64,000 nt of DNA, from the NCBI RefSeq assembly GCF_006376615.1, contig NZ_VEXQ01000009.1:62001-126000 (forward strand). Direction: 5' to 3'. A program made the translations under genes and the position numbers. The notes beneath the pieces were generated by a model. It saw only the letters and a list, made by a program, of their open reading frames with translations, had not been told where the DNA came from and did no database searches. Origin of the DNA: Buttiauxella sp. B2. Its GTDB lineage: Bacteria; Pseudomonadota; Gammaproteobacteria; Enterobacterales; Enterobacteriaceae. Below are positions 51,742 through 60,736 of the stretch, one piece after another (within the stretch, counting starts at the first letter, position 1; each line of letters opens with the position of its first letter).

Positions 51742-54456
51742 ATGCTGTTTAAAAATCTGACCCGGCAGTTGTTTGCACAACTCAGCCGCCACCTGCCACG
51801 TCGCCTGATCCAACGCGACTTGATGCCGGGTGACAATTCCATTGTTCATGCACAAGAGGTTCCGGTCTCGCTGAGCGAAACCTGCCTGAAATATGCTGCA
51901 GCTTCCGAAGAACAACTGTATCGCGATTTCCAAAGCCACCCGGAAGGGCTAAATGCGCGTGAAATCGAACGTGCGCTCGACGTGCATGGGCTGAACCAAA
52001 TTCCAGCACAAAAGCCGTCGCCGTGGTGGGTACATCTGTGGACTTGCTACCGTAACCCTTTCAATATGTTACTTACGATACTTGGCCTGGTTTCCTACTC
52101 GACTGAGGATCTTTTTGCCGCAGGCGTCATCACTTTGATGGTGGTGATCGCGACATTGCTGAACTTCGTGCAGGAAGCGCGATCCACCAAAGCGGCGGAT
52201 ACGCTAAAAGCGATGGTCAGCAACACCGCCACGGTGCTGCGCGTAATAGATGAAAGCGGTGAAAATAAGTTTGTCGAAATTCCTATCGAAAAACTGGTTC
52301 CGGGCGATATCGTCAAACTGGCTGCGGGTGACATGATCCCTGCGGACCTGCGTGTGTTGCAGGCTCGCGATCTTTTTGTCGGCCAGGCGTCGCTTACTGG
52401 CGAGTCCTTGCCGGTTGAAAAAGTGGCAGTCAGTCGGGATATGTCACACAACAACCCGTTGGAATGCGACACGTTATGCTTTATGGGCACTAACGTGGTG
52501 AGCGGCACAGCGCTGGCAATGATTATTGCAACGGGTGGCAACACCTGGTTTGGGCAACTTGCAGGGCGCGTGACTCAGCAAGAAAGCGAACCGAATGCTT
52601 TCCAGAAAGGTATCAGCCGTGTGAGTTGGGTGCTTATCCGCTTCATGCTCGTGATGACGCCAATCGTGTTGCTGATTAACGGGTTTACCAAAGGCGACTG
52701 GTGGGAAGCTGCTCTGTTCTCGCTCTCTGTGGCTGTAGGTTTGACGCCTGAAATGCTGCCGATGATTGTTACTTCAACACTGGCACGCGGCGCGGTAAAA
52801 CTCTCGAAACAGAAAGTTATCGTCAAACACCTCGATGCGATTCAAAACTTTGGTGCAATGGATATCCTGTGCACCGACAAAACCGGCACGCTGACGCAGG
52901 ATCGTATTGTTCTGGAAACCCACACCGATATTCTTGGTGCGGTTAGCAACCATGTTCTGCACACCGCCTGGCTCAACAGCCATTATCAGACAGGGCTGAA
53001 AAACCTGCTGGATGTGGCAGTGCTGGAAGGTGTTGATGAAGAGAGTGCGCGTAATGCCGCAGCACGTTGGCAAAAAGTGGATGAGATCCCATTCGATTTT
53101 GAACGCCGTCGCATGTCGGTTGTGGTATCCGAACAACCAGATGTACATCAGTTGATCTGCAAAGGTGCGTTGCAGGAGATCCTCAACGTCTGCACTCAGG
53201 TTCGTTATGGTGATGAGATTGTACCGCTCAGTGATTCCTTACTGGCACGTATCCGCCGGGTTACCGACGATCTGAACCGCCAGGGATTGCGTGTGGTGGC
53301 GGTTGCCAGCAAATTCTTGCCAGCGCGTACTGAAGATTACGGCCGTATTGATGAATCAGATCTGATCCTCGAAGGCTACATTGCGTTCCTTGATCCACCG
53401 AAAGAAACCACCGCACCGGCGTTAAAAGCGCTGAAAGAAAGTGGCATCGCAGTGAAGATCCTGACGGGTGATAGTGAACTGGTTGCAGCGAAAGTGTGCC
53501 GTGAAGTGGGGCTGGATGTCGGTGATTTGGTTACCGGCAGCGAAATCGAAAACATGAGTGACGAAGAACTCGCAAAACTGGCTCTGCGCACCACGCTGTT
53601 TGCCCGTCTTACACCAATGCACAAAGAGCGTATCGTGCGCCTGCTGCGTGGTGAAGGGCATGTGGTTGGCTTTATGGGTGACGGCATTAATGATGCGCCT
53701 GCATTACGTGCAGCAGACATCGGTATTTCAGTCGATGGCGCAGTGGATATCGCACGTGAAGCGGCAGATATCATTTTGCTGGAAAAAAGCCTGATGGTGC
53801 TGGAAGAAGGTGTGATTGAAGGGCGAAGAACTTTCGCCAACATGTTGAAATACATCAAAATGACCGCCAGTTCTAACTTTGGTAACGTGTTCAGCGTGCT
53901 GGTGGCAAGTGCCTTCTTGCCGTTCTTACCGATGTTGCCACTGCACTTACTGATTCAGAACCTGCTGTACGATGTGTCCCAGGTTGCGATTCCGTTCGAT
54001 AACGTAGATGACGAGCAAATCAAGAAACCACAGCGCTGGAACCCGGCGGATTTAGGGCGCTTTATGGTGTTCTTCGGGCCGATAAGTTCCATCTTCGATA
54101 TTCTGACTTTCTGCGTGATGTGGTGGGTGTTCAAGGCTAACGTGCCCGAAGCGCAAACCCTGTTCCAGTCAGGCTGGTTCGTTGTGGGATTGCTGTCGCA
54201 AACATTGATTGTGCATATGATTCGTACCCGTCGTATTCCATTCATTCAGAGCCGCGCGGCCTGGCCGTTGCTGGTTATGACGCTGGTGGTGATGGTTGCT
54301 GGGATTGCTCTACCGTTCTCGCCGTTGGCAAGCTACCTGCAACTTCAGGCGCTACCACTGAGCTACTTCCCATGGCTGATTGCTATCCTTGCGGGATACA
54401 TGACGCTCACTCAGTGTGTGAAAGGTTTCTATAGCCGCCGTTACGGCTGGCAGTAA
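51742..54456 (+). CDS. mgtA: MgtA, P-type Mg2+ ATPase
   Basis: MgtA is a P3B-type ATPase that imports Mg2+ when external Mg2+ is low. The 904-residue product (E. coli 898) has the P-type motifs ASLTGESLPVEK, the phosphorylated aspartate in CTDKTGTLTQD, LTGDSELVAAK and MGDGINDAPAL. Ten membrane helices are expected. The N-terminal 40 residues diverge from E. coli, the rest is highly conserved. AAGGGA precedes the ATG. Control by PhoP and the mgtL leader is indicated upstream. Confidence 0.96.
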   Translation: MLFKNLTRQLFAQLSRHLPRRLIQRDLMPGDNSIVHAQEVPVSLSETCLKYAAASEEQLYRDFQSHPEGLNAREIERALDVHGLNQIPAQKPSPWWVHLWTCYRNPFNMLLTILGLVSYSTEDLFAAGVITLMVVIATLLNFVQEARSTKAADTLKAMVSNTATVLRVIDESGENKFVEIPIEKLVPGDIVKLAAGDMIPADLRVLQARDLFVGQASLTGESLPVEKVAVSRDMSHNNPLECDTLCFMGTNVVSGTALAMIIATGGNTWFGQLAGRVTQQESEPNAFQKGISRVSWVLIRFMLVMTPIVLLINGFTKGDWWEAALFSLSVAVGLTPEMLPMIVTSTLARGAVKLSKQKVIVKHLDAIQNFGAMDILCTDKTGTLTQDRIVLETHTDILGAVSNHVLHTAWLNSHYQTGLKNLLDVAVLEGVDEESARNAAARWQKVDEIPFDFERRRMSVVVSEQPDVHQLICKGALQEILNVCTQVRYGDEIVPLSDSLLARIRRVTDDLNRQGLRVVAVASKFLPARTEDYGRIDESDLILEGYIAFLDPPKETTAPALKALKESGIAVKILTGDSELVAAKVCREVGLDVGDLVTGSEIENMSDEELAKLALRTTLFARLTPMHKERIVRLLRGEGHVVGFMGDGINDAPALRAADIGISVDGAVDIAREAADIILLEKSLMVLEEGVIEGRRTFANMLKYIKMTASSNFGNVFSVLVASAFLPFLPMLPLHLLIQNLLYDVSQVAIPFDNVDDEQIKKPQRWNPADLGRFMVFFGPISSIFDILTFCVMWWVFKANVPEAQTLFQSGWFVVGLLSQTLIVHMIRTRRIPFIQSRAAWPLLVMTLVVMVAGIALPFSPLASYLQLQALPLSYFPWLIAILAGYMTLTQCVKGFYSRRYGWQ

Positions 54457-54580
54457 TCTTAATCCTGGCGAGATGTGATCTGCATCTCGCCATCTCTTTC
54501 CATAGTCTTGATGAATATTTCCGCACGTGTTACCAGAGTGTTTTTGCTTTTTCTGGCCCGTCATTGTTAAAGGAATATTC

Positions 54581-56971
54581 ATGTTTAAATCAATACGTTT
54601 GAGCTTGCTGGCTGGTTGTATCGCAACGACCTGCCAGGCTTGGGCGGCACCGGCAGGCGATCTGCCGTTAATGCCCTGGCCACAACAAGTTGACCACCTT
54701 GCGGCGGAAGGCACGCTGGTTCTCGATAACACGATTTCCATAAAAATTAGCGGCGATAAACTCCCCGGAGCCACGCAACGTTGGCGTCAGCGAATTTCCC
54801 AGCAAACGGGCTGGCAACTGCAACCGGCACAAACTAATCCTGTAAAACCCACTATTGATATCCAAATCAAAAAAGCCACTGCCCCATTACCCAATCTCGA
54901 TAGCGATGAAAGCTACGAATTAAGCGTTACCGCGGAAGGTGTGAAACTCACCGCAAATACGCGGTTTGGCGCAATGCGTGGCATGGAAACCTTGCTACAG
55001 CTGATTCAGAACGGCCCTGAAAATACCTCAATTCCGTTTGTCTCCATTAAAGATAAGCCCCGCTTTCCGTGGCGCGGGTTATTAGTCGATTCCGCCCGTC
55101 ACTTCATGCCAATCAATGACATTCTGCGCCAGTTAGATGGCATGGCCGCGGCCAAAATGAACGTCTTTCACTGGCATTTGACTGACGACCAGGGCTGGCG
55201 CTTTGCTTCTACGGCTTACCCAAAATTACAGCAACTGGCCAGTGACGGGGATTTCTACACCCAGGCGCAGATGAAAGAAGTGGTGCGCTATGCCACTTCG
55301 CTCGGTATTCGTGTGGTGCCAGAAATGGACTTGCCAGGTCACGCTTCCGCGATTGCTGTGGCCTATCCGGAATTGATGAGTGCGTCGGGGCCGTATCAAA
55401 TGGAACGCCACTGGGGTGTGTTAAAACCGCTACTTAATCCGACCAACGATGCTTCCTATCGGTTTGTTGATACCCTGATTGGCGAGCTGACAGCAATTTT
55501 CCCGGACAACTATTTGCACATCGGCGGGGATGAAGTCGATGACTCGCAATGGCAGGCGTCGCCAGAAATTCAGGCGTTTATGAAGCAGCATAATCTGGCT
55601 GATACTCATGCGTTGCAGACTTATTTCAACCAGCGACTGGAAAAAATACTCGAAAAACATCATCGCCAAATGATGGGCTGGGATGAAATTTATCATCCAG
55701 ATCTGCCTAAAAATATTTTGATCCAATCATGGCAGGGGCAAGATGCGCTGGGGGCTGTCGCGGCTAATGGTTACAAAGGGATCCTATCGACGGGTTTCTA
55801 TCTGGATCAACCGCAATCAACCGCATATCACTATCGCAACGAGATCCTGCCGAAGGGGTTGAATGGCATCGATAAGATTGCCAAATCGGATAGCGCACAA
55901 AGCTGGTACTTCAACATGCCGCGTCTGAAAGGGAGTGCAGTGGAAGGCAGTTTTACGCTGGTGAGCACTGAAATGGCATGGCGCGGATTTATTGATTTCA
56001 AAGGAAAATCCCGACGTGCAGTACGTGATATTCAGTGGTTAAGCCCAACGCAGGTGACGTTTACCGTTGACACCTGGATGGGAGAAACTCGTCCGGTACT
56101 CACTCTGGAAAAAGACAAACTGAGTGGTTATATGCTGGTGGGGAACGTGCGTTATCCGGCTACCGGGCAGAAGCTTGATGATGTACCTGATGGCACCCAG
56201 CCCGTGGTCCCCACACCTGAACAGATGACAAATATTCTGGGTGGCGAAGCGGCGTTGTGGGCGGAAAACGTGGCATCGCCATTGCTGGATATCAAACTGT
56301 GGCCGCGTACTTTTGCTGTGGCAGAACGTTTGTGGTCGGCGGAAGATGTAAAAGATATCGATAACATGTACCAGCGTCTGCAAGCGATAGACGCATGGTC
56401 GACAGTCTCCGTTGGCTTACAGCAGCATGCAGCTGCGGCTCGACAATTAACGCGCCTTGCGGGCACGCCGGATATTATGCCATTGCAGATTCTTGCCCAG
56501 GCAGTTGAACCGGCCCAGTACTACACGCGCCAGCACCTGAAATTCCAGGCCGGAAATTACCATCACTTTGAACCGCTTAATCGTTTTGCTGATGCATTAG
56601 GTGCGGAAAGCAACCAAGTGCGCGCACTCGATATGTGGGTCGATAAACTGGTCGCCGATCCGGAAGATGGCAACAGTGCAGATTCGTTGCGCCACACTTT
56701 TGCACGCTGGCAAAGTAACACGCCAGATGTCCTGGAGCTGATCAACGGTAATTATCAGCTTAAAGCGTTAAAACCGGTGGCCGAAAATGTCGATAAGCTG
56801 GCGGGAATAGGGCTACGCTTAACTGATTTGGTGGCTAAACAAGGCACCTTGAGCATTGATGAAGTAAAAGGCATTCAGAAACAGTTGGATGAAGCAGCAC
56901 AAACGCAAGATGAAGTGGTTATTGCAGCGGTGTATCCATTGCAGAAACTATTACGGGCAAGCGTTAAATAG
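54581..56971 (+). CDS. Secreted beta-N-acetylhexosaminidase (GH20)
   Basis: A 796-residue protein of glycoside hydrolase family 20, which removes terminal N-acetylglucosamine or N-acetylgalactosamine residues, for example from chitooligosaccharides. It has a signal peptide ending near CQAWA, an N-terminal GH20b-type domain (about 25-160), the catalytic barrel from about 165 (FPWRGLLVDSARHFMP, FHWHLTDDQGWR) with the catalytic pair in LHIGGDEVDDSQW, and a long helical C-terminal region. The start at 54581 has AAAGGAA upstream. It lies between mgtA and ridA, where E. coli K-12 has no such gene. I give no symbol because chb/nagZ-type names cannot be distinguished with certainty. Confidence 0.88.
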   Translation: MFKSIRLSLLAGCIATTCQAWAAPAGDLPLMPWPQQVDHLAAEGTLVLDNTISIKISGDKLPGATQRWRQRISQQTGWQLQPAQTNPVKPTIDIQIKKATAPLPNLDSDESYELSVTAEGVKLTANTRFGAMRGMETLLQLIQNGPENTSIPFVSIKDKPRFPWRGLLVDSARHFMPINDILRQLDGMAAAKMNVFHWHLTDDQGWRFASTAYPKLQQLASDGDFYTQAQMKEVVRYATSLGIRVVPEMDLPGHASAIAVAYPELMSASGPYQMERHWGVLKPLLNPTNDASYRFVDTLIGELTAIFPDNYLHIGGDEVDDSQWQASPEIQAFMKQHNLADTHALQTYFNQRLEKILEKHHRQMMGWDEIYHPDLPKNILIQSWQGQDALGAVAANGYKGILSTGFYLDQPQSTAYHYRNEILPKGLNGIDKIAKSDSAQSWYFNMPRLKGSAVEGSFTLVSTEMAWRGFIDFKGKSRRAVRDIQWLSPTQVTFTVDTWMGETRPVLTLEKDKLSGYMLVGNVRYPATGQKLDDVPDGTQPVVPTPEQMTNILGGEAALWAENVASPLLDIKLWPRTFAVAERLWSAEDVKDIDNMYQRLQAIDAWSTVSVGLQQHAAAARQLTRLAGTPDIMPLQILAQAVEPAQYYTRQHLKFQAGNYHHFEPLNRFADALGAESNQVRALDMWVDKLVADPEDGNSADSLRHTFARWQSNTPDVLELINGNYQLKALKPVAENVDKLAGIGLRLTDLVAKQGTLSIDEVKGIQKQLDEAAQTQDEVVIAAVYPLQKLLRASVK

Positions 56972-56980
56972 TCCAGGCAT

Positions 56981-57003
56981 AAAAGGCCGCGAGAGCGGCC
57001 TTT
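56981..57003. terminator. Bidirectional terminator, GH20 gene / ridA
   Basis: AAAGGCCGC / GCGGCCTTT with a GAGA loop lies between the convergent genes. Confidence 0.85.
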
Positions 57004-57014
57004 AAACATCATCG

Positions 57015-57401
57015 TTAGCGGCGAATCGCAATCGCTTCGATTTCAATTTTCACATCTTTAGGCAGACGAGCGACTTCCACGCAAGAACGCGCTGGGAAAG
57101 TGGCTTTGTGCTCGTTAAAGAAGGCTTCGTAAGTCGCATTTACGGTCGCGAAGTCGTTCAGATCTTTTACGAATACAGTCGTTTTAACGATATCGCCAAC
57201 TTTCAGGCCAGCGGCCTCAACAATCGCTTGTACGTTTTCGAGAGACTGACGCGCTTGCGCAGCAACATCTTCTGGCACGCTGCCTGTTTTCGGGTTCACA
57301 GGAATCTGACCGGAAGTGATAATCATGCTGCCAAGATCTACGCCCTGAACATATGGGCCGATTGCTGCTGGGGCATTTTCGGTGCTAATAGTGCGAGACA
57401 T
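57015..57401 (-). CDS. ridA: RidA, enamine/imine deaminase
   Basis: RidA (YjgF) hydrolyses reactive enamines and imines, such as 2-aminoacrylate formed by threonine/serine dehydratase, and protects PLP enzymes. The start at 57401 gives 128 residues, MSRTISTENAPAAIGPYVQG onward, as in E. coli. The YjgF/Rid signature is in FPARSCVEVARLPKDVKIEIEAIA, seen as FPARSCVEVARL and KIEIEAIA, with the catalytic arginine in PARS. It sits upstream of the GH20 terminator and downstream of pyrI. Confidence 0.95.
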   Translation of the reverse strand: MSRTISTENAPAAIGPYVQGVDLGSMIITSGQIPVNPKTGSVPEDVAAQARQSLENVQAIVEAAGLKVGDIVKTTVFVKDLNDFATVNATYEAFFNEHKATFPARSCVEVARLPKDVKIEIEAIAIRR

Positions 57402-57600
57402 GTTTCTTCCTTTTAAAATACCCTTCATTTTTCAAGCCGCACGGGTGTTGGCTACACTCACAAACCCAGTCACTTACTGTAATAAGCTCTTGGGGATTTG
57501 CTCCTGTCCGCCCACCTGCAACTCGAAATATAAAGAGTATGATTGGTTACAGTGAAAAAGCTCCCGACCATTATAGGGGTGAGAGCCTGAGCGGCAACGA

Positions 57601-58062
57601 TTAATCAGCCAGCACAACGTAATGTGCGAACTCCTTCTCACAATATTTGCATTTGAGGCTGATACTTTCATCGCGTTTTTTCACTGCGAATGAAGAATGA
57701 ACCGGTTCGCTGCGGCTGATGCAATTGGTGTTTGGGCAAACCAACACTTTATCGATGCGTGAAGGCAGGCTCGGTTTGCTTTTACCGACCACTTCATATT
57801 CATCAATACGGTTTACGGTTGCATGCGGTGCATACAACGCCAGCTGGTTTACTTGCTCGTCCGTCAGGAAAGTATTTTCAATTTTGATAAGGTCTTTACG
57901 GCCTTGTTCGCGTGAAGGCAAGTTCAGGCCGATAGTAATGCGCTGGTCGGTTTCAGTCAGTTGGAACAGGGTTAATAACTTAAAGCCCACCTGCGCAGGA
58001 ATATGATCGATAACCGTACCGCGTTTAATCGCTTCAACTTGTAATTTGTTGTCGTGTGTCAT
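57601..58062 (-). CDS. pyrI: PyrI, aspartate carbamoyltransferase regulatory chain
   Basis: PyrI binds CTP/UTP and ATP and gives the PyrB2-PyrI3 holoenzyme its allosteric control. The start at 58062 gives 153 residues as in E. coli; a start at 58083 would add seven. The C-terminal zinc site has four cysteines in VCPNTNCIS and [10 protein letters not shown]. It follows pyrB by 17 bp in the pyrLBI operon. Confidence 0.97.
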   Translation of the reverse strand: MTHDNKLQVEAIKRGTVIDHIPAQVGFKLLTLFQLTETDQRITIGLNLPSREQGRKDLIKIENTFLTDEQVNQLALYAPHATVNRIDEYEVVGKSKPSLPSRIDKVLVCPNTNCISRSEPVHSSFAVKKRDESISLKCKYCEKEFAHYVVLAD

Positions 58063-58079
58063 CTTTATCTTCCTCTCAC

Positions 58080-59012
58080 TCAAACCAGTTCACGATTCAA
58101 AACTAATGCCAACAGTGCCTGGCGGGCGTAAATACCGTTGCCTGCTTGCTGGAAATACCAGGCGTGCGGGGTTTTATCGACATCAGTCGTAATTTCATCA
58201 ACGCGCGGCAGCGGGTGCAGCACTTTCATATTTGCTCGCGCATCCTCAAGGTCTGCGGCACGCAGTACGAACTGAGCTTTCACGTTGGCGTATTCCGACG
58301 GATCAAGGCGCTCTTTCTGTACGCGGGTCATGTACAGAATATCCAGCTCACCTACCACATCGTCGATAGCTTCGTGGCAACTCCAGACGATGCCTTTTTC
58401 ATCCAGCATATCGAGAATGTACTTCGGCATGGCCAGTGCATTTGGTGCGATGAAGTAGAAGCGGTTACCTTCAAATTTCGCCAGCGCCTGTGCCAGAGAA
58501 TGCACTGTGCGGCCATATTTCAGGTCACCGACCATGGCGATGTTTAGATTTTCCAGGCGCCCCTGAGTTTCCTGAATGGTAAACAGGTCCAGCAGCGTTT
58601 GCGTTGGATGCTGGTTGGCACCGTCACCCGCGTTCAGTATCGGCACATTACCTGAGAATTCAGTCGCCAGGCGCGCAGCGCCTTCTTGTGGATGGCGCAT
58701 CACGATGGCATCAACGTAAGTGCTGATAACTGAAATGGTATCAGCCAGAGTTTCACCTTTTTTGCCAAGCGAAGTATTGCTGCTGTCCGAGAAGCCAACA
58801 ACTGAGGCACCTAAGCGGTGAATCGCAGTCTCAAAAGACAGGCGAGTACGCGTTGATGCTTCAAAGAAGCAGCTCGCAACAACAATATGTTTCAGTAACT
58901 CAGGTTGTGGAGTGGCTTTCAGTTTTGCCGCGGTAGATAACACCAGTTCAAGTTCTTCACGACTGAGATCGTTTATGGAAATGATATGTTTTTGATATAG
59001 GGGGTTAGCCAT
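58080..59012 (-). CDS. pyrB: PyrB, aspartate carbamoyltransferase catalytic chain
   Basis: PyrB joins carbamoyl phosphate and aspartate in the first committed step of pyrimidine synthesis. The start at 59012, with AGGAGA upstream, gives 310 residues (E. coli 311). Substrate motifs are [35 protein letters not shown] and HPLPRVDEI. It lies immediately after the pyrL attenuator, so expression should follow UTP levels. Confidence 0.97.
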   Translation of the reverse strand: MANPLYQKHIISINDLSREELELVLSTAAKLKATPQPELLKHIVVASCFFEASTRTRLSFETAIHRLGASVVGFSDSSNTSLGKKGETLADTISVISTYVDAIVMRHPQEGAARLATEFSGNVPILNAGDGANQHPTQTLLDLFTIQETQGRLENLNIAMVGDLKYGRTVHSLAQALAKFEGNRFYFIAPNALAMPKYILDMLDEKGIVWSCHEAIDDVVGELDILYMTRVQKERLDPSEYANVKAQFVLRAADLEDARANMKVLHPLPRVDEITTDVDKTPHAWYFQQAGNGIYARQALLALVLNRELV

Positions 59013-59040
59013 GTTTATCTCCTGTTCTCGGGCGTCGGGC

Positions 59041-59067
59041 AAAAAAAAAGCCCCTCAACGAGGGGCC
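59041..59067 (-). terminator. pyrBI attenuator terminator
   Basis: On the minus strand GGCCCCTC / GAGGGGC with a 3-nt loop is followed by nine T residues. The hairpin begins inside the end of the pyrL reading frame and lies 29 bp before pyrB, the classic attenuator layout. Confidence 0.92.
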
Positions 59068-59159
59068 TTTGGAATTGATTGATGCAACGGAAAGAAAAAC
59101 AGGTTAGCGCCGTCTTTTAGACGACGTGGTGTGGCATTTTTTTGAACACACTGGACCAT
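59055..59159 (-). CDS. pyrL: PyrL leader peptide
   Basis: A 34-codon ORF begins MVQCVQKNATPRRLKDGANL and continues FFFPLHQ to the stop TGA inside the attenuator stem. It starts MVQCV and has PRRLKD and FFFPL like E. coli PyrL (44 residues), but is shorter and otherwise diverged. GGAGG precedes the ATG. The T-rich stretch CTGTTTTTCTTTCCG gives the UTP-sensitive pause: when UTP is low, RNA polymerase pauses, ribosomes close in and the terminator is prevented. Confidence 0.88.
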   Translation of the reverse strand: MVQCVQKNATPRRLKDGANLFFFPLHQSIPKAPR

Positions 59160-59183
59160 GCTTCCTCCGGCAAATTGTGGCGC

Positions 59184-59211
59184 ATTATACGCATGTAAGA
59201 GGACACTTCAA
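59184..59211 (-). promoter_or_regulatory. pyrLBI promoter
   Basis: On the minus strand TTGAAG (59206-59211) and a consensus TATAAT (59184-59189) are separated by 16 bp. The -10 lies 25 bp upstream of the pyrL ATG. Confidence 0.75.
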
Positions 59212-59295
59212 GCGATATGTTCACATATTTTAGCCAAAAGCAAACGGTTGCAGTGAATAGTTATCTGCCTCTAATGCCGCCTATAGATATGCTAA

Positions 59296-60618
59296 TCAGG
59301 CACTTTTTTTACTTAGTTCAAAACGAGGAGAGATGAGGCCGTACAGCGTCCAGCCCAGGAAAGTGACGATAGCACCGTACATCATCGCTTCTTCACCGGA
59401 TGAATACAGTGCGTAGAAACTGTACATTGCACCAATAAATGCAAAGGTGTTGGCAATACGCGCTTTGCTTGGTTCAACTTTCGCCATTTTCTGAATAATA
59501 ACCAACGCTGCCATAGACAGGATGTAAGGGATAATGTTGGTTACAACCGCGAGGTTAACCAGAACATCAAACTGTTTGCTCAACGATGGACTGATGGTCA
59601 TCAGCGACAGCATTGACTGAATAGCTACGATAACCAGCATACCTTTGACGGGAGCTTCTGCTTTTGTCAGTTTGGAGAAGACTTTCGGGAAATAGCCTTC
59701 ATCTGCGGAAGATTTAAAGACCTGAGCGATAGTGAACTGCCAGCCCAACAAAGAACCCACGCAAGACATAATCATCAGAGCCATGATGATTTTACCGACA
59801 GTCGGCGTAAACATCTGGGCAAAAGCTAAACCAAATGGCGCGGTTGAGTTCGCCAAATCCATGTTCGGTACGATACCCGCAATCACATTGGTAGAAATAA
59901 TGTAAACGACTGCGGCACCTAACGTTCCCCCCAAAACGGCAATCGGTACATTACGTTCAGGGTTTTCAACAACATCGGTGTTAGCACAGGCAGATTCCAA
60001 ACCTAAGAATGCCCACAGAGTCATCGCAATTGAAGAGCCAACAGCCTTAAATACTGGCAAATGATGTGGGTTCCATGACTCCGCATACAGAGTTGGACTA
60101 AACCAGAACCAGCCAACCACTGAAATCCCAACAACTGGAATGATAACGCCCCACACGGTTATTCCGCTTATGCGGCCTGTAATACGAGCCCCACCAAAGT
60201 TAGCAACTGTTGCCAGCCATAGCACCCCGATTGTTGCGATACAAATCCCGATTGGAGATAAAGTCGCATCCAATAATTCGGTGCCGTAGCCCACTGCTGA
60301 AATGGCAATAGCTACGTTTGCAATCAGCAGAGACACACCGTAGGTATAGTTCGCCATGAAGTTACCGGATTTACCGAATGCATATTCTGCATAACCGCCC
60401 ATACCCCCTGATTTACGGCTGAACATTCCGCATTTGGCAAAGGCATAGGCCAATGCCATTGAACCCAATGCAGTAACCAACCACGAAACGATAGAAAGCG
60501 TTCCGACTTCCGCTAATTTTGTGGGCAACATGATAATGCCTGAGCCCATCATGTTTACTGCGGTCAAAATGGTGAGCTGAACGACGCCCATTTTATTGCT
60601 GTTTTTAGACGTACTCAT
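59296..60618 (-). CDS. potE: PotE, putrescine-ornithine antiporter
   Basis: PotE is an inner-membrane APC-family transporter that exchanges external ornithine for cytoplasmic putrescine made by SpeF, giving acid resistance. The 440-residue protein (E. coli 439) has about twelve transmembrane helices. It begins with the family segment NMMGSGIIMLPTKLAEVG and has GLESACANTDVVENPERNVP. It is downstream of speF, 118 bp apart, as in the E. coli speF-potE operon, but the chromosomal location differs. Confidence 0.95.
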   Translation of the reverse strand: MSTSKNSNKMGVVQLTILTAVNMMGSGIIMLPTKLAEVGTLSIVSWLVTALGSMALAYAFAKCGMFSRKSGGMGGYAEYAFGKSGNFMANYTYGVSLLIANVAIAISAVGYGTELLDATLSPIGICIATIGVLWLATVANFGGARITGRISGITVWGVIIPVVGISVVGWFWFSPTLYAESWNPHHLPVFKAVGSSIAMTLWAFLGLESACANTDVVENPERNVPIAVLGGTLGAAVVYIISTNVIAGIVPNMDLANSTAPFGLAFAQMFTPTVGKIIMALMIMSCVGSLLGWQFTIAQVFKSSADEGYFPKVFSKLTKAEAPVKGMLVIVAIQSMLSLMTISPSLSKQFDVLVNLAVVTNIIPYILSMAALVIIQKMAKVEPSKARIANTFAFIGAMYSFYALYSSGEEAMMYGAIVTFLGWTLYGLISPRFELSKKSA

Positions 60619-60649
60619 GATCTGTCTCTCTTATAAACTTGAATCGTGA

Positions 60650-60672
60650 AGAACCGGAAATAGCTCGGTTCT
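60650..60672 (-). other. Hairpin in the speF-potE intercistronic gap
   Basis: AGAACCG / CGGTTCT forms a 7-bp stem with a 9-nt loop in the gap between speF and potE. No T-run follows, so it could adjust relative mRNA stability. I see nothing else in this 118-bp gap. Confidence 0.45.
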
Positions 60673-60736
60673 CCACTGTTCTATTTATGGAAAAATCAAT
60701 AGTGGCCAATCACTCTGGCGCAGTCTGATCTCAGAT

